DNA of 64,000 nucleotides. It comes from Ferruginibacter albus. Lineage in GTDB: Bacteria > Bacteroidota > Bacteroidia > Chitinophagales > Chitinophagaceae. Both the position numbers and the translations under genes were made by a program. Below, piece by piece: positions 29,839-37,665 of this stretch; position 1 is the stretch's first letter; every line of letters starts with the position of its first letter. The stretch spans positions 248,001 through 312,000 of the forward strand of contig NZ_CP083388.1 of the NCBI RefSeq assembly GCF_020042285.1, written 5' to 3'. The notes under the pieces were generated by a model that searched no databases, was not told where the DNA came from, and worked only from the letters and a program-made list of their open reading frames with translations.

Positions 29839-31552
29839 ATTTTATTCCAAAATATTCTGCTATCGGACCTAGTACCAACGGAGGGAAATAAGACAAGGCG
29901 GTAACAATAATAATTACACCAAACGTCATTGCTCCAAAAGTGATAGAATCTACTTTTAGTGTACCCGCAGATTCGGGAACATATTTTTTCTTAGCCATTA
30001 TTCCAATAATTGCTATTGGGCCAATGATTGGAAGAAATCTTCCTAATAGTATTATTAAGCCGAGCAAAACATTCCAGAAAATATTGTTACCGGTAAGCCC
30101 GGCAAAAGCACTACCGTTATTGGCATTGGCAGAGGTGACCGCATACATCATTTCCGAAAATCCATGGTAGCTTGGGTTGTTAAGCCACCCTGAAGGTTTA
30201 TATGCCCAATCAGCATTGCCATAATGAAGCAAAGTATAAGAAGCAATAGCTAAGCCTCCTTTAATAAGAAAAGCAGATAACAAAGTGACTAGCGCTGCAA
30301 TTTTTACTTCACGGGCTTCTACTTTATGCCCCATGAATTCAGGAGTTCGTCCAACCATCAACCCTGATATAAATACTGCAATAATGATATAGATGAAATA
30401 ATTAAGTATGCCAACTCCGCAACCACCATAAAAGCCATTCACGAGCATACCAAGCATTTGCATCAATCCCGATACTGGCATATAACTATCATGCATACCG
30501 TTTACTGAGCCAGTAGAAATAATTGTTGTAATAATGCTCCAGTAGCCGGATGCAGCTGGACCAAATCGTACTTCTTTACCTTCCATAGCACCAGTCGCTT
30601 GTGCAATGCCCATTTTAGCAATTTCAGGATTGCCGTGTATTTCAGAAATAACTGTAGGTATTACCAGGCATAACAAGCCTACTGTCATCACTCCAAAAAT
30701 TACATACGCAAATTTTTTACGTTTAAGATAAAAGCCCAGTGCGAAGATCATTGCAATGGGTATGAGTGTCTGTGCAATAATTTCCAACATATTAGTAAAG
30801 TAATTGGGATTCTCTAATGGATGAGCAGAGTTGGCGTTGAACCAGCCACCACCATTAGTTCCTAAATGTTTAATAGCGATCATACCGGCAGCAGGTCCGC
30901 GGGATACTTGCACTGTATAACCTTGCATTGTTGTAATGGTATCTTTACCATCATAGCTTGCAGGCGTACCATTAAATGCAAGCAATAGAGCAATTACAAT
31001 ACAAATGGGTAATAATATTCTTGTAACGGTAACTGTTAGAATATGCCAAAAATTGCCAAGATTATTTGTGGTCTTTTCTTTTAACCCATTAAACAAACCT
31101 ACTAAACAGGCGATGCCTGTCGCAGCGCTTAAAAATTGTAAGAAAGTAATTACAAACAATTGCGTTAAATAAGTAACCCCTGTTTCTCCGGAATAATTTT
31201 GCCAGTTTGTATTTGTAATGAAACTGATAGCAGTATTGAAACTCAGATCCGGCGTCATATCAGGGTTTCCATCAGGATTTAAGGGCAAATGTGATTGAAA
31301 CAAAAACATGAAGAAAGCATATACAAACCACAACATATTTATGGAAAGCATAGCTTTTAAAAATTCTTTCCAATTCATTCCTTGTGCAGGATTAATACCC
31401 GAAATGCGATAAATGAAACGTTCAACCGGTTTCATAAAATCGAAAAATGTTTTTTCTCCGCCAAATACTTTTGCAACGTATTTTCCCAGCGGGTATGCCA
31501 GCAGCACAGTAAGAACGAATGAAACGATTATACCTGTTATTTCTGTATTCAT
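29837..31552 (-). CDS. kdpA: Potassium-transporting ATPase potassium-binding subunit A
   Basis: A 571-residue inner-membrane protein, ten membrane segments, related to the K+ channel/Trk superfamily. It carries the KdpA motifs GGGWFNANSAHPLENP and TSANANNGSAFAGL, parts of the selectivity-filter loops. KdpA binds and translocates potassium while KdpB supplies energy. The length is normal for the family (about 560). Its TAG stop is overlapped by the start of dispersed repeat copy B. Upstream lie kdpF and two other micro-ORFs on the same strand. Confidence 0.97.
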   Translation of the reverse strand: MNTEITGIIVSFVLTVLLAYPLGKYVAKVFGGEKTFFDFMKPVERFIYRISGINPAQGMNWKEFLKAMLSINMLWFVYAFFMFLFQSHLPLNPDGNPDMTPDLSFNTAISFITNTNWQNYSGETGVTYLTQLFVITFLQFLSAATGIACLVGLFNGLKEKTTNNLGNFWHILTVTVTRILLPICIVIALLLAFNGTPASYDGKDTITTMQGYTVQVSRGPAAGMIAIKHLGTNGGGWFNANSAHPLENPNYFTNMLEIIAQTLIPIAMIFALGFYLKRKKFAYVIFGVMTVGLLCLVIPTVISEIHGNPEIAKMGIAQATGAMEGKEVRFGPAASGYWSIITTIISTGSVNGMHDSYMPVSGLMQMLGMLVNGFYGGCGVGILNYFIYIIIAVFISGLMVGRTPEFMGHKVEAREVKIAALVTLLSAFLIKGGLAIASYTLLHYGNADWAYKPSGWLNNPSYHGFSEMMYAVTSANANNGSAFAGLTGNNIFWNVLLGLIILLGRFLPIIGPIAIIGIMAKKKYVPESAGTLKVDSITFGAMTFGVIIIVTALSYFPPLVLGPIAEYFGIK

Positions 31553-31570
31553 TATTTGGTTATTTAAAAA

Positions 31571-31651
31571 TTAAAACTTTTCAGGGCGTATTAAAACATA
31601 CAAGAGGTATATAAACACCACAATGGAAAGAATAAAAAGTGCTATAAACAT
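31571..31651 (-). CDS. kdpF: Potassium-transporting ATPase subunit F
   Basis: A 26-residue hydrophobic peptide, MFIALFILSIVVFIYLLYVL followed by IRPEKF, one membrane helix with a positively charged and acidic end. KdpF of E. coli is 29 residues, ends in a similar INAEAF and stabilises the KdpABC complex. It ends 18 bases before kdpA on the same strand, the canonical kdpFABC order. It is too short for most gene finders, and so is called from its position and the match of its end to KdpF. Confidence 0.85.
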   Translation of the reverse strand: MFIALFILSIVVFIYLLYVLIRPEKF

Positions 31652-31696
31652 GTTTATTTAATTAATGGTTGTAAAAGTTATTCCAAACAATAGAGG

Positions 31697-31780
31697 TTAA
31701 ATATTTTCAAAAAAATCGATCGCTTTAAAAAATAGAATAAAGCAAATGATAGCTATTGTGAATAAAATAATTGGTAGCAT
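31697..31780 (-). CDS. Micro-ORF: 27-residue membrane peptide upstream of kdpF
   Basis: A 27-residue frame reading MLPIILFTIAIICFILFFKA then IDFFENI: one strong membrane helix followed by a short charged end. It lies 45 bases upstream of kdpF and 23 bases downstream of the 68-residue protein, in the same direction. The layout looks like a second KdpF-type peptide. It has no recognised homologue by eye and could be chance in AT-rich DNA, where hydrophobic frames are easy to find. The tight packing with its neighbours is the main support. Confidence 0.45.
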   Translation of the reverse strand: MLPIILFTIAIICFILFFKAIDFFENI

Positions 31781-31803
31781 AAGATTGTACTTGTTGATGA
31801 AAA

Positions 31804-32010
31804 TTATTTATTGCCAATAGTTTTGCGAGGAGTAAAAAGCGGTAACAGAATGCATGCGACGAATACCAAGAAGAGAACTACTGTTTGCGTTACTCCATTT
31901 GATTCAGTTGCGATCATATTTTCACTTGCCGCAAATGTTGCCTGAGCTATGATTGTGAGTAGTAAAGCCATACAAGCTTTTTGCCCGTGTTTATTAATTA
32001 ATGTTTTCAT
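31804..32010 (-). CDS. Small exported or membrane protein heading the kdp cluster
   Basis: A 68-residue protein with a signal-peptide-like start (residues about 1-30, ending QATFAAS), a short polar stretch and one membrane helix (about 46-62, TVVLFLVFVACILLPLF) ending in a basic tail (TPRKTIGNK). I do not recognise it. The ATG at 32010 is preferred over the frame start at 32040, since it places the signal peptide at the N-terminus. It is the first gene of the presumed kdp transcript, 23 bases before the 27-residue peptide. A role linked to potassium uptake is suggested by position only. Confidence 0.6.
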   Translation of the reverse strand: MKTLINKHGQKACMALLLTIIAQATFAASENMIATESNGVTQTVVLFLVFVACILLPLFTPRKTIGNK

Positions 32011-32034
32011 TGTGAATAATTTTGAAACATATAA

Positions 32035-32050
32035 TGCCAAAGCTATGCCC
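32035..32050 (-). promoter_or_regulatory. Candidate sigma-54 (-24/-12) promoter of the kdp cluster
   Basis: On the minus strand GGGCAT, a five-base spacer, then TGGCA. Compared with TGGCAC-N5-TTGCA, the essential GG and GC dinucleotides are present and ten bases apart, and four of the other positions match. The predicted start is about 13 bases before the ATG of the 68-residue protein. The nearby NtrC-type regulator makes it plausible, but one such match could be chance. Confidence 0.3.
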
Positions 32051-32142
32051 GGGATAGCGGAGAAAAATTAATAATTGAGAAAAGCCTTATTGGTATTGAG
32101 TTTTAGTAGTTTTTATATGCTGTACAATTAAATAGTTATAAC

Positions 32143-32173
32143 AAAAAACCTTTCCAATTTGGAAAGGTTTTTT
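32143..32173 (-). terminator. Intrinsic terminator of kup
   Basis: A perfect 13-base stem (AAAAAACCTTTCC with GGAAAGGTTTTTT) and a five-base loop; the last six stem bases form the T tract on either strand. It lies 20 bases after the kup stop and upstream of the kdp cluster, and so separates the two units. Confidence 0.75.
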
Positions 32174-32192
32174 CATTTTAGAAAGGGCTGTC

Positions 32193-34175
32193 TTAATAAT
32201 GCATGGGTACTTGCGATAACTCAGTCCTTTGCAATTTTACACTAGTTGCCGGTGCAATTACCATTGGTATGTTTTCAATTTCAGTATCACTCATATCCAG
32301 ACCAAATGCTTTTTTATCACTTTGAGCTAATTCTTTAATAGCAAAATAGGAGCGAAGTATAAAACCTTCCCTGGAAGAAAATTCATTTTCTACCGATAAA
32401 AATTTCTCGATAATTACATACCGTATATCTGTAGAAATTTCTTTTGTATTGCTACATCCATAACGTGCACCTCCTTTTACATCGTAATAGTCCATCGTTT
32501 CCTCCAATACTTTTCTAAAAAACAAATGAACTCTTGGCTGTACACGAAAGCCTAAGTTAAAATCAACACGTATAATTTTATCAGGCACCATTTCGTCAAC
32601 AGTATATTCCATTGTATAAGGTTCATCGGTGCGGTTGATATGTACAAACCAATAAACATCGGCACGCTTGGGGCGCTTCTTTAAAATGGAATCTATAATT
32701 CTGCTTTCAATATTTTTTTTATTGTTTGCTTTTGTGAGATAAACGAGATGTGTTGCATATTTAGGAATAGAAGTGTCGAAGCTTAATTTTTTTAACGTAT
32801 CAAAATGCTGCATAAAATTTTCAAAGTGTAAAAATCGATTGGATATCTTTCTTGCCTTGAACCAAACATACATGGTAAACACTAACGATATTTCGAAAAT
32901 AAGGAACTGCCAGCGTTTCGCCAGCTTTACAACATTGGCAACAAAGAATGATGATTCTACCGAAATAAAAATAACCAATATCAATGCAATTATTAACGGC
33001 GACCATTTTTTTACAAACTTCATATAATAAAACATCAGCGTAGTTGTCATTATCATTGCAACAGTAATAGAAAAACCATAAGCTACTACCATTGAGTTGG
33101 AGTCTTTAAAATATAACATCATACCAACACATCCTGCGTATAAGATCCAGTTAATGCTCGGAATATAAATTTGCCCGCGTACATCCGTTGGATATTTAAT
33201 TGTGATACGCGGCCAAAAATTCATGCTAACAGCTTCGCTTATCAATGTAAACGATCCGCTTATCAATGCCTGGCTGGCAATAATAGTTGCCAATGTTGCA
33301 ATAACAATTGCCGGAATTAAAAACCAATGTGGCATTATTTCGTAAAAAGGATTTAATCCACCCAACGTTGTTTTGCCGCTATGTAACAGCCACGCAGCCT
33401 GACCAAAATAATTTGCTACCAATGCTACTTTTACAAATATCCAACTGACTTGTATGTTTTTTTTACCGCAATGCCCGAGGTCACTGTACAGTGCTTCGGC
33501 ACCGGTAGTACATAAAAACACAGCGCCTAATAACCAAAAACCATTCGGATATTTTACTAGTAATTCAATTGCATAATAAGGATTGAATGCAGCAAGAATA
33601 TTCGGGAAGTGAAAAATTTGAATGATGCCCCAAAACATTATCATGCTAAACCACAAAAACATTATCGGACCAAATGCACTGCCCACCACTTTTGTTCCAA
33701 ATTGTTGAAAGAAGAAAAGCAATGTAATGATACCGATGACAATGCCAATAGTAAGTGCGTTACCGGGTACAATTATATTTTCCAAACCATGCACACCGTT
33801 TAATCCTTCAATTGCAGATGCAACTGAAATAGGTGGAGTAATGATTCCGTCTGCCAATAAAGTAGCGGCGCCTAATATAGCCGGAAAGTAAAGCCAGTGG
33901 CGGTACCGCCAAACCAAAGCGTATAAAGAAAAGATGCCGCCTTCGCCGCGATTATCTGCCTGCAGCGTTAATAAAATGTATTTGAAAGTTGTTTGTAAGG
34001 TTAGTGTCCAGAACACGCAGGATATACCGCCGTACACCAATTCTTTTGTGATTGGGCGATTGCCGATGATAGAGCTGAACACATATAGCGGCGAAGTTCC
34101 GATATCACCGAATATGATTCCTAAAGTAACTAAAAGCCCTGCGGCCGTTACCTTTTTTAATTGGTTTGTCTGCAT
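32193..34175 (-). CDS. kup: Low-affinity potassium uptake protein Kup
   Basis: A 660-residue KUP/HAK/KT family transporter with about twelve membrane segments in the first 440 residues and a soluble C-terminal domain. The opening AAGLLVTLGIIFGDIGTSPLYVFSSI is the family signature, and GGIFSLYALVWR and ADGIITPPISVASAIEGL follow. Kup carries out K+:H+ symport at the inner membrane. It lies between the sigma-54 regulator and the kdp cluster on the same strand, so two potassium uptake systems and their regulators share one island. It has its own strong terminator. Confidence 0.95.
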   Translation of the reverse strand: MQTNQLKKVTAAGLLVTLGIIFGDIGTSPLYVFSSIIGNRPITKELVYGGISCVFWTLTLQTTFKYILLTLQADNRGEGGIFSLYALVWRYRHWLYFPAILGAATLLADGIITPPISVASAIEGLNGVHGLENIIVPGNALTIGIVIGIITLLFFFQQFGTKVVGSAFGPIMFLWFSMIMFWGIIQIFHFPNILAAFNPYYAIELLVKYPNGFWLLGAVFLCTTGAEALYSDLGHCGKKNIQVSWIFVKVALVANYFGQAAWLLHSGKTTLGGLNPFYEIMPHWFLIPAIVIATLATIIASQALISGSFTLISEAVSMNFWPRITIKYPTDVRGQIYIPSINWILYAGCVGMMLYFKDSNSMVVAYGFSITVAMIMTTTLMFYYMKFVKKWSPLIIALILVIFISVESSFFVANVVKLAKRWQFLIFEISLVFTMYVWFKARKISNRFLHFENFMQHFDTLKKLSFDTSIPKYATHLVYLTKANNKKNIESRIIDSILKKRPKRADVYWFVHINRTDEPYTMEYTVDEMVPDKIIRVDFNLGFRVQPRVHLFFRKVLEETMDYYDVKGGARYGCSNTKEISTDIRYVIIEKFLSVENEFSSREGFILRSYFAIKELAQSDKKAFGLDMSDTEIENIPMVIAPATSVKLQRTELSQVPMHY

Positions 34176-34393
34176 ACAGTTTAAGTTTAGGTTGGTTGCT
34201 ATAAAACGTTGCAGGCAAGAATCGTGTTACTGTTTTAAACTTTTAGGTGTAACCTCTTTAAGTATCAAAATTTATTCCGCAGGAAGTTAGGAGTAATGAA
34301 AGCCTTACAGGTTACTGATCTTAAAGAAATAATATATTTATTGGAATGATATGGACCATGCAGAAATGGAAAGGTTTTTCCAAAATGGAAAGG

Positions 34394-35737
34394 CTATTGA
34401 ATATCGTATTCTTTGATCTTGGCGTATAAAGTAGTAAGTCCGATGCCCAACAATTTAGCAGCTTTGGTTTTATTTCCTTCAGCTACTGCCAGCATTTTTT
34501 GTATGTGTGCTTTTTCAATATCACTTAAACTGTAATGAGTAGAATCGGAGTGGGAAGGGGCACTAAAGCGAAGTTCGATAGGAAGATCATTTGCAGTTAA
34601 TTCATTTCCGTTACTAATGATACAAGCCCTTTCAATTACATTTTTCAATTCACGGATATTACCCGGCCAGGAATATTGTTTTAACGTGTCCAAAAATTCA
34701 TTACTGAATTTTAATAAAGGCTTATTGATTTTAGCGCAGAACAGTTCAATAAAAAATTCAGTTAATGCCTGAATATCGGGCACACGTTCCCGTAAGGATG
34801 GTAGTTCAATCTGAAAAACTGATAAGCGATAATACAGATCTGAACGAAAATGATTTTGCTTTATTTCTTCTTCCAAACTTCGGTTGGTAGCAGTGACAAT
34901 GCGCACATTCACTTTAGTTGGTTTGGTGTCACCAACTTTTATAAACTCGCTTGTTTCCAACACACGCAATAGTTTTGCTTGTAATTCAACCGGCATTTCG
35001 CCAATCTCATCTAAAAAGATTGTGCCCTCATTGGCTTCTTCAAACAATCCTTTTTTATCTTTTATAGCTCCTGTAAATGCACCGGCTTTATGCCCAAAAA
35101 TTTCACTTTCTAAAATCTCTTTACTAAAAGCGCTGCAATTAACTGCTACAAAGGATTTGCCGTTTCTGTTGCTGGCATGATGAATAGCTTGCGCAAAAAC
35201 TTCTTTACCGGTGCCGGTTTCGCCGGTTAATAAAACAGTTGTATCCGTTACTGCCACTTTACGGCCTAATTCAATGGCTTGCTGTATGGGCTTTGATTTG
35301 CCGATAATAGATTCAAATGAATATTTGGAACCTACCAATTTTTCCAATTGCTTAACTCTCTTTTGCAATTGCGCTTTTTCCAATGCCCGGTTTAATAAAG
35401 GAATGATCTTTTCATTATCATCGCCCTTCATTATATAATCAAAAGCGCCGTTCTTCATTGCTTGTACGCTATCGGGCACATTACCATAAGCAGTCAATAA
35501 AATAATTTCTATGTGAGGATATTTTGTTTTTATTTCTTTTACAAAATCAACACCATTGCCATCAGGAAGCTTTACATCACACAATACAATGTCGATCTCA
35601 TCTTTCTCCAAGATCTTTAACCCCGATTTAAGTGAGCCTGTTTCTGTAACGGTAAAATTTTCTAATTTAATGATACGTGCAAGAAGGTTGCGTAGCTTTT
35701 CTTCATCATCAATAATCAGTACATTGGAAGAGGACAT
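34394..35737 (-). CDS. Sigma-54-dependent response regulator (NtrC type)
   Basis: A 447-residue regulator: receiver domain (1-120) with phospho-acceptor D54 in VLCDVKLPDG; AAA+ sigma-54 activation domain (about 140-370) with Walker A GETGTGKE at 172-179, GAFTGA at 219-224 (the loop that touches sigma-54) and Walker B FLDEIGEM; and a Fis-type helix-turn-helix at the end (EGNKTKAAKLLGIGLTTLYAKI). It activates sigma-54 promoters when phosphorylated. With no KdpE in the window it is the best candidate for the partner of the Kdp-linked kinase; target and partner are inferred from position. It starts 44 bases after the CNNM gene. Confidence 0.93.
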   Translation of the reverse strand: MSSSNVLIIDDEEKLRNLLARIIKLENFTVTETGSLKSGLKILEKDEIDIVLCDVKLPDGNGVDFVKEIKTKYPHIEIILLTAYGNVPDSVQAMKNGAFDYIMKGDDNEKIIPLLNRALEKAQLQKRVKQLEKLVGSKYSFESIIGKSKPIQQAIELGRKVAVTDTTVLLTGETGTGKEVFAQAIHHASNRNGKSFVAVNCSAFSKEILESEIFGHKAGAFTGAIKDKKGLFEEANEGTIFLDEIGEMPVELQAKLLRVLETSEFIKVGDTKPTKVNVRIVTATNRSLEEEIKQNHFRSDLYYRLSVFQIELPSLRERVPDIQALTEFFIELFCAKINKPLLKFSNEFLDTLKQYSWPGNIRELKNVIERACIISNGNELTANDLPIELRFSAPSHSDSTHYSLSDIEKAHIQKMLAVAEGNKTKAAKLLGIGLTTLYAKIKEYDIQ

Positions 35738-35755
35738 TTATTAGAATTGAGAAAG

Positions 35756-35763
35756 CAAAGGTA
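35756..35763 (-). promoter_or_regulatory. Promoter -7 element of the sigma-54 regulator gene
   Basis: On the minus strand this reads TACCTTTG, exact for TAnnTTTG and identical to the atpA -7 element. It sits between the CNNM stop and the regulator ATG at 35737. The -33 element is not clear. Confidence 0.4.
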
Positions 35764-35781
35764 GACGTTTATCTGAAATTG

Positions 35782-37059
35782 TTATTTCAACACTCTCAAC
35801 TTCACAGTTTCAATTCTTGTATCACTTACATTTAAAATATCAAATTCGTAATTGCCGATGATGATCCTATCTTTTTGCTTGGGAATATCTTCGTGGTGTT
35901 GAATGATATAACCGGAGAGCGTTTCCGCTTCTTCATCTTCCGGAAAGGCGAGTCCAAATTTTTCTGTAATGTAGTCCAGTTCTAATCTTCCGCTGAAAAT
36001 AAAATCAGTAGTAGATAATTGTCTTTCTACAAAATCTTCAGTATCATATTCATCCCTGATATCACCAAAGATCTCTTCTAAGATATCTTCCATGGTTACA
36101 ATACCTGCCGTGCCGCCAAACTCATCAATAACCCAGGCAATACTTTTTCTTTCCTTAGAAAATTTATTCATCAGATCCGTAGCACTCATACTTTCCGGTA
36201 TAGCAGGTATTGGCAATAAGATCGATTGAATGGTAGAAGGATTTTTAAAAAGATCTAACTGGTGCACATATCCTAAGATCGTATCAATATTTTTATCAAA
36301 CACGATCAGCTTGCTTAATTTACTGTTGATGAATTTTTCTTTCACATCTTTTATAGAAGTGGTGATATCAATGCCGTAAATTTCTTTTCTTGGAATTAAG
36401 CATTCACGCACTTTCACTTCACTAAGCGATAACGCATTTTCAAAAAGCTCTTTATTTATCTCCGCACTTTCTTCTTCATCATAATTTTTGCTTTGCTGTA
36501 CAAAATGCTCCAGGTCTATTTTTGTAAATGCATCTTTTTTGTTTTTAAGATTTACATCAAACAAATATTTCAAGATCCATTCGGCGATGCTAACAAAAAA
36601 CATTGCCAGCCACCCTAAAGAAGAAAAAAAGAATCGAACAATATACGTTAGAAAGCTGCTGCTGATAATGTTTTCATTCTTTGCACGGAAAATAGCTTTG
36701 AATGTAAATTCAACAAAAAGTAATAAGGTGGTTGATAAAAGTGTTTCAACAATTAAGCGAATGTAAGTATTGCTGATATTTATTTTATGCCAGAACTTGA
36801 GTTCCCAAAGCGGTTCCATAAAGCTGCTCCACAATAAGCCGTATGCTACCAATAAAACATTAAAACCCACTAAAGAGGTTCCTATAAATTTTGCCGGATT
36901 ATCGGCATATTCACTCCATATTTTTCCGCTGAATGTTCCTTGCTTTTTCTTTAATTCAATAGAAAGCTTATTAGCCGACACAAATGCGATCTCAATACCG
37001 GAAAAAAATCCAATTAATATTAGTGAAAGAAAGATTGAAAGAAGTGCTGTCCAGTCCAT
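35782..37059 (-). CDS. CNNM/CorC family membrane protein (hemolysin family)
   Basis: A 425-residue protein with an N-terminal DUF21/CNNM membrane domain (about 1-185, three to four segments; LILIGFFSGIEIAFVSANKL is typical), a pair of CBS domains (about 205-335, with LIPRKEIYGID and IAWVIDEFGGTAGIVTMEDILEEIFGDI) and a C-terminal CorC_HlyC domain (about 345-425). The family is tied to magnesium or cobalt efflux; the old name hemolysin is misleading. It is 28 bases downstream of gmk, and so is likely the third gene of a murA-gmk-CNNM unit. Confidence 0.9.
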   Translation of the reverse strand: MDWTALLSIFLSLILIGFFSGIEIAFVSANKLSIELKKKQGTFSGKIWSEYADNPAKFIGTSLVGFNVLLVAYGLLWSSFMEPLWELKFWHKINISNTYIRLIVETLLSTTLLLFVEFTFKAIFRAKNENIISSSFLTYIVRFFFSSLGWLAMFFVSIAEWILKYLFDVNLKNKKDAFTKIDLEHFVQQSKNYDEEESAEINKELFENALSLSEVKVRECLIPRKEIYGIDITTSIKDVKEKFINSKLSKLIVFDKNIDTILGYVHQLDLFKNPSTIQSILLPIPAIPESMSATDLMNKFSKERKSIAWVIDEFGGTAGIVTMEDILEEIFGDIRDEYDTEDFVERQLSTTDFIFSGRLELDYITEKFGLAFPEDEEAETLSGYIIQHHEDIPKQKDRIIIGNYEFDILNVSDTRIETVKLRVLK

Positions 37060-37087
37060 ATTATCACAAGTTATACGAATTTAATAA

Positions 37088-37660
37088 TTATATAGAAATA
37101 AAGTTGGATACAATTTGCTCGGCTTTGTTACAAGCCTTTGTCAGATCATCATTCAATATTATTTCATCAAACTGTTCTTTAAACGATAATTCATAAGAGG
37201 CTTTATTAACTCTCGCCATCAAAGACTCTTCGCTTTCTGTCCCCCTGCTTTGCAAACGTTTTTTTAATTCCGCAACAGAAGGCGGCTCAATAAAGATTGT
37301 AAGAGACGTTTGAGGAAATTGCTGCTTCACATGAATGGCTCCCTGCACATCAATATCCAGCACAGGGATTTTTGATTCACTCCAAATGCGATGCATCTCT
37401 GATTTCAACGTGCCGTAATATTTTCCTTCGTACACCATTTCCCATTCTATGAATTCATCGTGCTGTATTTTATGTTTAAATTCTTCCTGGCTCATAAAAT
37501 AATAATCAACACCATTCTTTTCTTCGCCTCTTGCCTGACGTGTAGCAGCTGAAACAGAAAATGACAATTGCGGAAACGTCTGCATCAAATATTTTGTGAT
37601 GGACGTTTTTCCTGCACCCGATGGAGCTGTAATGATTATTATTTTATTTTGATACAACAT
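37088..37660 (-). CDS. gmk: Guanylate kinase
   Basis: A 190-residue enzyme that phosphorylates GMP to GDP with ATP. The P-loop reads ITAPSGAGKTSI (about 9-20), the GMP-binding region includes SVSAATRQARGEEKNGVDYYF, and the lid region has SLTIFIEPPSVAELKKRLQSRGTESEES. It is slightly shorter than average but complete. It starts five bases after the murA stop and precedes the CNNM gene, and so is part of a three-gene unit. Confidence 0.95.
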   Translation of the reverse strand: MLYQNKIIIITAPSGAGKTSITKYLMQTFPQLSFSVSAATRQARGEEKNGVDYYFMSQEEFKHKIQHDEFIEWEMVYEGKYYGTLKSEMHRIWSESKIPVLDIDVQGAIHVKQQFPQTSLTIFIEPPSVAELKKRLQSRGTESEESLMARVNKASYELSFKEQFDEIILNDDLTKACNKAEQIVSNFISI

Positions 37661-37665
37661 ATCTT

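Noticed and set aside
34360..34391. GGAAAGG repeats after the sigma-54 regulator as a terminator
   Set aside because: The possible stem is only about five bases long with no T tract; it resembles the kup terminator in wording but does not fold well.
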